DNA from: Chitinophaga pinensis DSM 2588
Lineage (GTDB): Bacteria; Bacteroidota; Bacteroidia; Chitinophagales; Chitinophagaceae
Assembly: GCF_000024005.1 (NCBI RefSeq)
Contig: NC_013132.1
Location: forward strand, 4,458,001 to 4,522,000
Length of the DNA: 64,000 nt
Direction: 5' to 3'
In this document: positions 54,230-62,100 of the stretch, piece after piece
Position numbering within the stretch: position 1 is the first letter of the stretch
Layout of the letters: each line of letters starts with the position of its first letter
Position numbers and translations under genes: made by a program
Notes under the pieces: generated by a model
The model's database searches: none
Seen by the model: the letters and a program-made list of their open reading frames with translations, nothing else
Told to the model about the DNA's origin: nothing

Positions 54230-54313
54230 TTATATGTTTTCGAAGAAATCCAGTGATTTATAGAAGAGATAAAAGCAGACCAGCATAATGAGCAGGTAGA
54301 TTGCGATCAGCAT
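54230..54313 (-). CDS. Second tiny membrane peptide of the kdp operon
   Basis: A 27-residue frame starting MLIAIYLLIMLVCFYLFYKS and ending LDFFENI. One hydrophobic helix with an acidic, aromatic tail. It lies 10 bases upstream of kdpF on the same strand. I recall comparable short frames (ending FFxxI) next to kdpF in other Bacteroidetes kdp loci, but cannot verify. It may be a further accessory subunit. Its composition and position argue against chance. Confidence 0.65.
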   Translation of the reverse strand: MLIAIYLLIMLVCFYLFYKSLDFFENI

Positions 54314-54342
54314 AGTAATTGTGTTTTATTGATAGTAAATAG

Positions 54343-54702
54343 TTAAACGCCTGGTTTTAATACCTGCTGGATGTAGAGGGAGAAGAGTACAGCGGGCATT
54401 ACACGCTGTATTTCCAGCCATTCCTGACGGCTGCAGGACATCCTGAAACTGGAGAAAGAGAAGATGAAAACATTTTCAACGGCTGTTTTCACCAGCTGGT
54501 TACCGCGGTTGTAGATCTTTTCAGCCAGCAGCATACAAAGTTGTACCTGACGTAACTGATGTTGTTGTAACATCTTCGCCGTATAGTTAGCCAATACTTT
54601 TACAGAGAGATATGCACTTCCGAATACAGGGGCACGTACAATTTCCTTTTGTATTGCTGGTATTTCATCCGCTATCTGAGCGGCGGCTTCATATTGGTTC
54701 AT
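54343..54702 (-). CDS. Hypothetical protein, first gene of the kdp operon
   Basis: A 119-residue soluble, largely helical protein (MNQYEAAAQIADEIPAIQKE; LCMLLAEKIYNRGNQLVKTAVENVFIFSFS). It may belong to the DUF7674-type small proteins of Bacteroidetes, which I cannot confirm. It is the promoter-proximal gene of the operon, 30 bases ahead of the first small membrane peptide. The conserved position suggests a part in regulation or assembly of Kdp (inference). Confidence 0.65.
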   Translation of the reverse strand: MNQYEAAAQIADEIPAIQKEIVRAPVFGSAYLSVKVLANYTAKMLQQHQLRQVQLCMLLAEKIYNRGNQLVKTAVENVFIFSFSSFRMSCSRQEWLEIQRVMPAVLFSLYIQQVLKPGV

Positions 54703-55014
54703 AAAAATTGATTTACGCCCCTGTTAAGGCGAATGGCATGCCCGATCCTGAAATTGAGATTGTTTGCTCTTATATATTGCTTGTTATCAGTCTTTTGCAA
54801 AAGACGGCAATTGTTTTTTGCCGTGTGTGCCAGATCAAAAACCCTCTCATTTTGAGAGAGTGCTTTATCAATTTGGGTGAGGCTGATTTTCGTCCCTTCA
54901 CTTGTCCGGTTGACAGTTCAATTTGCCTGAACTACCCGTTTCTCCTTCTCTTTCTTTCCATTTTGATGTCCATTTGTACTGTAATTAATTGTAACACTCA
55001 CAATATTAAATAGC
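54703..55014. promoter_or_regulatory. Divergent region ahead of the kdp operon, with a leader terminator
   Basis: 312 bases between kdp (minus) and the DUF1223 gene (plus). On the minus strand an 8-bp stem CTCTCTCA / TGAGAGGG with loop AAA and T5 tail (54837-54861) lies 135 bases before the first kdp gene and is preceded by TGATAAAG, exactly as in the porin leader. Further toward kdp are ACGGCAA / TTGCCGT (54804-54810 and 54818-54824) and the perfect palindrome GTCTTTTGCAAAAGAC (54790-54805). Shared blocks with the porin leader are at 54865-54875, 54891-54898, 54908-54916 and 54921-54927. An attenuated leader is likely; no fully consensus promoter was found. Confidence 0.55.
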
Positions 55015-55809
55015 ATGAATATGAGACTGGTTAGCGTGTTTTTTTTCAGTGTAGCACTTATTGGAATGTTTATCGCAATGGTAGCTTTCTCCGATCTGCG
55101 GAACGAAAAGGTAATCAAGCATTTGCAGACAACCACCGACAGTAAGGGCTTTGCCGTGGTAGAACTCTTTACTTCAGAGGGATGTTCAAGTTGTCCACCG
55201 GCAGATGAACTGATGGGTAGAATTGAAAAAGGCAATAAAAACGAAAGCATCTATATACTGACTTATCATGTTGACTACTGGGACAGACAGGGTTGGAAAG
55301 ACAAGTTCAGCGATCATGCCTTTTCACAGCGCCAGGAGTCTTATGCGAACTGGCTGAATCTGTCCAGTGTCTATACACCACAATTGGTAGTCAATGGCGC
55401 TAATGAATATATAGGTTCCGACGAGCATTCCGTAATAGGTGGTATTGCAGATGCCCTGGATCAGACACCAGCCACTACACTCACGCTGCATAGCGTAAAA
55501 GATGGCGGCAAACTGACCATTAGTCATGAAGAAACAGCAATAAAGAAAAACACAAAGCTTGTGCTGGCGCTGGTACAGAAAGAAGGGGAGAGTAATGTAA
55601 GAGCGGGTGAGAATGCAGGAAGAAAACTCTCGCATGTACAGATTGTAAGGGCTTTAAAAGAAGTACCTGCCGGTGACAAAAAAGACGTGACCCTGGATCT
55701 GCCGGCTGATTTTTCGACACAAGGATGGGAACTGATCGGCTTTTTACAGAACAGTAATAATGGGCATATCATCGCAGCAACAAAAGTTGATTTTCAGACA
55801 AATAACTAA
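55015..55809 (+). CDS. DUF1223 thioredoxin-like secreted protein
   Basis: A 264-residue protein with an N-terminal signal or anchor helix (about 3-25). The mature part starts FAVVELFTSEGCSSCPPADELM, a thioredoxin fold with the CSSC pair at about residues 59-62. Next come TYHVDYWDRQGWKDKFSDHAFSQRQ and YTPQLVVNGANEYIGSD, all hallmarks of DUF1223. A second ATG (55021) is equally possible. Family role unproven, presumably redox. It runs divergently from the kdp operon and is followed by the peroxide-resistance gene. Confidence 0.88.
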   Translation: MNMRLVSVFFFSVALIGMFIAMVAFSDLRNEKVIKHLQTTTDSKGFAVVELFTSEGCSSCPPADELMGRIEKGNKNESIYILTYHVDYWDRQGWKDKFSDHAFSQRQESYANWLNLSSVYTPQLVVNGANEYIGSDEHSVIGGIADALDQTPATTLTLHSVKDGGKLTISHEETAIKKNTKLVLALVQKEGESNVRAGENAGRKLSHVQIVRALKEVPAGDKKDVTLDLPADFSTQGWELIGFLQNSNNGHIIAATKVDFQTNN

Positions 55810-55846
55810 TTATTCAAAACAACGAAACAGATAAAAATTCTGATAT

Positions 55847-56296
55847 ATGGAAACGAATAACAACACAACAACAAAAGTATTCACGCCGGTAGAAAAAGTA
55901 TTGTATACAGGTAGAACTCATACGACAGGTGGAAGGGATGGGGTATCCCGTAGTGATGACGGTAAACTGGATATTCAACTGACCTCTCCGGGTTTCCCTG
56001 GCTTTGGTACCAATCCTGAACAATTGTTTGCCGCCGGCTGGTCCGCTTGTTTTATCGGTGCAATGAGACTGGCAGCAGGACAGCAACATATGAAACTGCC
56101 GGAGGGCAGTTATGTGGATGCAGAAGTGGACCTGGGTTCCAATACCAATGGTTTCCAGTTACAGGCCCGTTTGAAAATACACCTGCCTGGTCTGGATACA
56201 GAAACAGCGCAGTTACTGGTAGATGCCGCCCATAAGACTTGTCCATATTCCAAGATGTCCAGGGGCAATATTGATGTGAACATCAGCCTGGTCTAA
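55847..56296 (+). CDS. ohr: Organic hydroperoxide resistance protein Ohr/OsmC family
   Basis: A 149-residue thiol peroxidase reducing organic hydroperoxides. The N-terminal KVLYTGRTHTTGGRDG, the active cysteines in GWSACFIGAM and HKTCPYSKM, and the conserved NPEQLFAAG identify the Ohr branch. Length is typical (about 140). It follows the DUF1223 gene by 37 bases on the same strand, a reasonable redox operon. No OhrR gene is nearby. Confidence 0.93.
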   Translation: METNNNTTTKVFTPVEKVLYTGRTHTTGGRDGVSRSDDGKLDIQLTSPGFPGFGTNPEQLFAAGWSACFIGAMRLAAGQQHMKLPEGSYVDAEVDLGSNTNGFQLQARLKIHLPGLDTETAQLLVDAAHKTCPYSKMSRGNIDVNISLV

Positions 56297-56358
56297 ATCG
56301 TGGGTTAGAGTGGAGTGCCTGTGATCAACCGGCATATCCCCTGGTGCTGTGAACCGAC

Positions 56359-56390
56359 GACTCCTGCCTTTTGGCAGGAGTCTTTTCTTT
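56359..56390 (+). terminator. Terminator after ohr
   Basis: Perfect stem GACTCCTGCC / GGCAGGAGTC (56359-56368 and 56373-56382), loop TTTT, T-rich tail. Confidence 0.92.
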
Positions 56391-56401
56391 TTACATTATC
56401 G

Positions 56402-56508
56402 GGTCATTATGACCATATTTTTCCGTCATTTCTTCGTTGTTTCTTCGTTCAAAAGCGGCTAAGAATGGTGCTAATACTGGAAAAATAACGGCATAATGAC
56501 GGTGTAAT
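56402..56508 (-). repeat. Hairpin repeat R2, copy b
   Basis: The arm GGTCATTATGACCATA then TTTTTCC (56402-56424) pairs imperfectly with GGAAAAATAACGGCAT then AATGACGG (56479-56502). The loop holds two TTCTTCGTT units. Read on the minus strand it repeats copy a at 20008-20100: 22 of 25 bases in one arm (56484-56508) and TGAACGAAGAAA in the loop. Both copies occupy convergent intergenic spaces. Confidence 0.65.
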
Positions 56509-56538
56509 ACGGATATATAAAGGGTTTCAGCCCGGTGC

Positions 56539-57906
56539 TTATTGCTGGTGATTGAGTCCGTATTCCTCTATCTTACGATAAAGAGTGGCCAGGCCGATAT
56601 TCAGCAGACGGGCAGCCTCCGTTTTATTGTTTTTAGTATGGTATAAGACCCTGATAATGTGTAGTTTTTCGACACTGGCTAAATCGAAAGCGGAGAGTGG
56701 TGTACTGGCTTTATCGGCTATCTGGAGGTCCAGAGGCAGGTGTTCGACTGCCAGATCGTCTCCACCGGCCATAATAACGGCCCTTTCCAGCACATTTTTG
56801 AGTTCGCGGATATTCCCTTTCCATTCATGCAACTGGAGCTTTTCGATAAAAGCAGGGGTGACTTTCTGCTTCCGCTGATTGATTTTAGCAGAGAAAATCC
56901 CAACAAAGTACTCTGCCAACTGGGGGATATCCTTTTTACGTTCCCGGAGTGGAGGAAGGGTGATAGCGAATACGTTCAGACGGTAGTACAGATCTTCGCG
57001 GAAATGGCCCTTTTGAGACTCTTCCTTGAGGTCGCGGTTGGTTGCCGCAATTATCCTCACATTTACTTTAGTGGGCTTTGTATCGCCTACTTTGATGAAT
57101 TCGCCGGTTTCCAGTACCCGGAGTAATTTACTCTGGAGGTCCAGGGGCATTTCTCCGATTTCGTCCAGGAAGATAGTACCGGTATTAGCCTCTTCGATCA
57201 AGCCTTTTTTATCACGGTTGGCATTGGTAAAAGCGCCTGCTTTATAGCCAAACAGTTCGCTTTCCAGTAATTCACGACTGAACGCACTGCAGTTCAGGGC
57301 GACGAACGGCTTACCGTTACGTTTACTGTTATTATGAATGGCCTGTGCAAACACTTCCTTGCCGGTACCCGTTTCACCCAGGAGTAACACGGTGGTATCA
57401 GCCGGGGCTACCTTACTGGCTTGCTCTATGGCATCCCGGATAGGGCGGGAGGTACCCAGGATGGTGTCAAAGCTGTATTTTTTGCCGACCTGGCTTTCCA
57501 GTTTTTCGATACGTTTCTGCAGCTGTACTTTTTCCAAAGCTCTGTTAAGCAATGGAATAATACGGTTGTTGTCATCTCCTTTGGTGAGGTAGTCGAAGGC
57601 GCCGTTTTTGATAGCCTGAACGCCATCGGGTATATTACCGTATGCAGTAAGCAGTATGATTTCTATAGATGGATTTTTCTCCTTGATCGTTCTGGCATAG
57701 TCTACGCCGCTACCATCCGGTAGTTTTACGTCACAGAGTACAACGTCTATTTCTTCTTTTTCGATTATTTTCTGGGCACTTTTGATATTACCGGCTTCGA
57801 GTACGTTAAAACCTTCCAGTGCGATAATCCTTTTGGTCAGACTGCGCAGTTTCTCTTCATCATCTATTATAAGGACAGTTCCGGGCATAAAATTATTTGG
57901 TTGCAA
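56539..57906 (-). CDS. NtrC-type response regulator (sigma-54 activator-like)
   Basis: A 455-residue regulator. The receiver domain (about 9-125) has phospho-acceptor Asp59 in VVLCDVKLPDG. The AAA+ domain (about 145-385) has Walker A GETGTGKE, Walker B GTIFLDEIGEMP and the arginine-finger region. The sigma-54 contact loop, normally GAFTGA, reads GAFTNA here. The C-terminal Fis-type HTH is NKTEAARLLNIGLATLYRKIEEYGL. Start could also be Met7. No kinase gene is adjacent; the nearest is the orphan kinase at the end of the kdp operon, for which this could be the partner (inference). Confidence 0.9.
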   Translation of the reverse strand: MQPNNFMPGTVLIIDDEEKLRSLTKRIIALEGFNVLEAGNIKSAQKIIEKEEIDVVLCDVKLPDGSGVDYARTIKEKNPSIEIILLTAYGNIPDGVQAIKNGAFDYLTKGDDNNRIIPLLNRALEKVQLQKRIEKLESQVGKKYSFDTILGTSRPIRDAIEQASKVAPADTTVLLLGETGTGKEVFAQAIHNNSKRNGKPFVALNCSAFSRELLESELFGYKAGAFTNANRDKKGLIEEANTGTIFLDEIGEMPLDLQSKLLRVLETGEFIKVGDTKPTKVNVRIIAATNRDLKEESQKGHFREDLYYRLNVFAITLPPLRERKKDIPQLAEYFVGIFSAKINQRKQKVTPAFIEKLQLHEWKGNIRELKNVLERAVIMAGGDDLAVEHLPLDLQIADKASTPLSAFDLASVEKLHIIRVLYHTKNNKTEAARLLNIGLATLYRKIEEYGLNHQQ

Positions 57907-58010
57907 ATTACATATTCTTTGGCATCTTAATCAGGGTAACTGTTGGCTTTGGTAAGCAGGCTGGGATATATGCGGATAAATGCTGATCTTGTTTCCGAAT
58001 CCCTATCATT

Positions 58011-58664
58011 ATGAGAATTATACTACTTACGCTTATATTATTTTTACCTGCATGTTATAATATAAAGGAAGAGCAGCTGATTGTTCCCGCTCATTCAAGA
58101 AAGATAGTTGCCCGGCTGATGGATAGTCTGAGCATGGTGACATTATATATACCTGATCGGTTTGACACGTCATTTACCTGGATACATCGGTCTGACAATT
58201 CGCCTTCTGACCTTACGAAATGTCGTTTCCAGTTAAAAATGAATAGGATTTTTGAGGAAAATGGTTTTTTCCCTTTTGGAATGCCGGAGGACTCCGTAGA
58301 TCAATTGACAATCGTGTATCCTGCACATCTGAACGATATAAAAGATGGAGACACTGCCTGGATACGTCGAGGCAACGAATACTTCCGGATGAAGTCAGCT
58401 GCAGAAGGAAAGATGGGGGGGAATATACTGGTTGATACATCCTTTATCGTACACGACAGGTTGTATTCGGTAACAGGTAGCCGCTTCTATGTTCCTGTTA
58501 TTAAACGTCCTTTTTATGAATTAAATGCGGTGACGGCAGTGAGAGGGTTGGAGATTAGATTTGAATTCAAAATGATTCAACATACAGCGGATTCGTTATC
58601 CCGAAATTTCGTTCCAAACGCAATCGATATTATCAAAACTATCCGTTTTTCGACACACATTTAG
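58011..58664 (+). CDS. Hypothetical lipoprotein
   Basis: A 217-residue protein with a lipoprotein signal (MRIILLTLILFLPAC, Cys15). The rest is beta-rich with no recognised family; MVTLYIPDRFDTSFTWIHRSD and YSVTGSRFYVPVIKRPFYELN stand out. It is transcribed divergently from the NtrC-type gene over about 100 bases and has no partner gene downstream for 460 bases. Confidence 0.65.
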   Translation: MRIILLTLILFLPACYNIKEEQLIVPAHSRKIVARLMDSLSMVTLYIPDRFDTSFTWIHRSDNSPSDLTKCRFQLKMNRIFEENGFFPFGMPEDSVDQLTIVYPAHLNDIKDGDTAWIRRGNEYFRMKSAAEGKMGGNILVDTSFIVHDRLYSVTGSRFYVPVIKRPFYELNAVTAVRGLEIRFEFKMIQHTADSLSRNFVPNAIDIIKTIRFSTHI

Positions 58665-59123
58665 CAACCAAAAGTCAACCAGGTTGCGCACGCCTAGCGG
58701 CATACGTTTGCGCCAATCTCTGCTACAAAGGAATTAAACATTACTGTCATGGTCATTTTTTATCATGATAGTATTTTATTTTATTTGAGAATAAAAGATA
58801 AATTATTCAATTTGGATTTTTAGAATCTTTTAACATATATTTGAATTGTTTATAGAGAAAGAATGTCCCATGTTGTGATAAAGTTGTATGTAGACCCATT
58901 GGAAATCTTCTTTCTTTTCATAACCGCTCCCATTCATAGCCGTAGCCTTCCCAAAGAGTTTCTTTTACCAGGAATATCCTGTTAGAATCCTTATTTTATT
59001 CTCATAACCCGTCCCACTTCAGAGTACAACCTATATGAATAGTGCATTGCGATAGATCGTGCGGTGTTGTCATGCTACGTTGCAAACAATCAAACGTCAT
59101 AATATAATCCTATATCCATCTGC
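58665..59123 (+). other. Long leader region of the giant surface protein gene
   Basis: About 460 bases, AT-rich in the first half, with no gene. It contains a consensus promoter (58811-58843, listed separately), so the mRNA leader would be about 270 bases. Two related blocks lie in the leader: CATAACCGCTCCCATTC (58919-58935) and CATAACCCGTCCCACTTC (59003-59020). Confidence 0.5.
58811..58843 (+). promoter_or_regulatory. Consensus Bacteroidetes promoter for the giant surface protein
   Basis: TTTG (58811-58814), 21-base spacer, TATATTTG (58836-58843): full match to TTTG-N19-21-TAnnTTTG. The expected start is near 58850. Confidence 0.65.
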
Positions 59124-62100
59124 ATGGTAGAATTTTACTGTCGTGGCCTTCTCAGGAGGCTGAAAATCTGGTGTCTGCTAATAACAGCAATCATCTTCAC
59201 GCGCACTGGTGCGAGGGCAGAGGGTAGTAAAGAATTGAATCAGAGTGGTGGTTATCGTGCTTACCTGAACTCGGCTTCTGCTACAAGCGTGAATAATCTG
59301 TTTCCAACCATGGGAACGATGAAGGTGTATGTGAACGTAGGCGAGCGTATTTTCGTCGGATCCAGTGCACAGGGTATTGGTAGTGGCACCATCAACCTGC
59401 GTGCTCCTAACGGTGTAACGTACACGACAGGTACGAGCACCACGACAGGACGTATCAGTAACCGTACGCAGGAGGTGAATGGTCCGAATGTATTGACGTT
59501 GACGACAGGATATACCCCAGGAATTTTTACGGTAGGCGCCGGACAGGCGGGTGTTTGGGAGATTGATTTCGTACCTCCGAATGCAGCGGCAGCGAATAAC
59601 CCGACAGCAATTGTCTCTACCGGCAACTGGACACAGCCTACCGGTACTTCCATGATCGCCGCATTTGACGTAAGTGTGAGAAATGCTGCGAATACGGCGT
59701 TTGTTCCGGGGCGTCTTTATACAAATATTTTCACTGCCAACCTTGGCGCTGCCAATGCTACTTTTAATGCGATTTTAAGAGTACTGACGAATGATGGTTA
59801 CATTTATACCGTTAACAACAATGGTCAGGCCGGTTTCGGTTTTTCCTTCGTCGCTAATAACAAAGGCTTCCGTACAACTACTGGTGATCCTTCTTATAAA
59901 AGCGTAGACGATCTGACCAACCTGCGTCTGAAAGATCCCCGTACTGCTGATACGGAAACGGATATTACGCACAAGATCTTTTTCAATACACCTGCTGTAG
60001 ATCTGCCCGCAAGCGCACCCAGCGTCTCGGGCACAACGTGGCTCTTAACCACACCTCCGGTCATCTCTGCCTCTATCCTGACATTTACCGGGGTAGAGGG
60101 GACCCCGGGGGTAGCGGGAACGAGTCCCGCAGGGGGAAATATTACTTTCACCGCTACATATGCTGCAAACTACGCCGTTGATATTGACATCAACGGCAAT
60201 GGTGTTTATACGGATGCAGTAGACCGCCGTCTTACAGGAAGTGCGGTAGTGGGAACTAATAGTGCTTACTGGGATGGTAATAACGGGCAGGGCGTAAAAG
60301 TATTATCTGGCACAAATACCTATAATAGCCGTGTTGTTCTGTTTGCAGGCGAGGTCCATTTTCCGTTTATAGATGTGGAGAATAACCCGACGGGTATTAT
60401 TATCACACGTACAAACGGATCAGGTTCACCCAGTGATATCGTCTACTGGGATGATTCCCAGCTGACTGTCAATGGTACTCCCTCAAATCCTATCAGTACT
60501 GCCACTACAGGTATATCCAGTACAACCAATGGGCACAAGTTTGGTTCCACTGCTTATAGTGGTACTGACTTCGGTAATGAAAATGGTATCGATACCTGGT
60601 CTTATCTGACAAGTACACCGACAGCCACACCGTTGATTATTACACTACGCGAAGCGGACCTCGAGGTGGTCAGTATTACTAAATCTAATGCTACTCCTTG
60701 TCAGGGAGCAACGGTGACCTATACGACGGCTGTCAGGAACAATGGGCCAAATAATGTAGTGGGGGCCATATATGAGTTCAATTTTCCCGCGAATCTGACT
60801 AATGTAACGGTAACGCCAACACTGACAAGTGGCGTTGCTGTGGTAACTGGTGGTACTACTACTGCAACACAATATACTGCTACATTATCCATGAACAATG
60901 CAGCAGTTGTTACCTTTACGATCACTGGTACAATCTCTTCTTTTCCTACAGGTGGTACACTCAGTGTAACATCTGCTATCATGCGTCCTCAGGACGTTAC
61001 GGACCCGGATGCAACGAATCCTGACGCCGCAGTTCCTACTGATCCACAGTCGGAATGTGATGCCCTGCCCTCTGGTGTAGGATGTAACAACATCAAAACA
61101 GATGCGACTACGGTGTCACAGACGCCGACTGCTTCAGTAGCTGGTCCTGCGCAGACATTGTGTGCCGCTACCTCTGCTACACTGGCAGCGAATACGCCTA
61201 CTGTGGGAACAGGTATATGGTCGCAGGTCAGCGGACCCGGAACAGCTGTGATCACTAATACCAGTTCGCCGACATCTACGGTGACAGGTCTGGTAACCGG
61301 TACATATGTTTTCCGTTGGACCATTTCTAATGGTAGTTGTACGCCAAGTACCAGTGACGTGTCTATTACGGTCCAGGCAGCTTTAGCGGGCAATACGATT
61401 ACTGCGCCTGCTACGACTACTTTCTGTGGATCGGGGGACCCGGCAATTATTACCGGTTCTACCCCAACAGGCGGCAATAGTTCGTATACCTATCAGTGGC
61501 AGCAATCCACAGATAATACAACTTATACAAATATCAGCGGCGCCACCGCGCAGTCGTATGACCCGCCTGTACAGAGCACGACCACTTATTTCCGCAGACT
61601 GATCACGTCCGGTGCATGTACAACAGCTAGTGCAAGTAATGTGGTGACCGTCACTATTCAGTCAGCTATTACTAATAATACAATTACTGCGCCTGCGACA
61701 ACCACATTCTGTTCCACCGGTGATGCCGCTATTATTACAGGCGCAACGCCGGCCGGTGGTAGTGGTACGTTTACCTATCAATGGCAGAGCAGTACAGATA
61801 ATACCACATTTACTAATATAGCGGGAGCTACTGCATTGTCTTATGATCCGCCGGCAACAAGTGCGACTACGTACTATCGTCGTCAGGTAACATCAGGCGC
61901 TTGTTCCAGTGCGAGCACAAGTAATGTGGTGACCATCACAATACAGGCTGCGCTCACAGCCGGCGCTATTGCCGCCAGTCAGGAGTTCTGTGTATCCGGT
62001 GATCCGGTAGCATTCACACAGACAACAGCGCCTACTGGTGGTAGTGGTACTTATACCTATCAGTGGCAAAGTTCCGTTACAAGTGCAAGTACAGGGTTTA

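Noticed and set aside
54703..55014. c-di-AMP (ydaO-type) riboswitch or sigma-54 promoter ahead of kdp
   Set aside because: I could not match the ydaO consensus, and the TGGCAC on the minus strand has no GC at the required -12 spacing. Only a terminator-bearing leader is supported.
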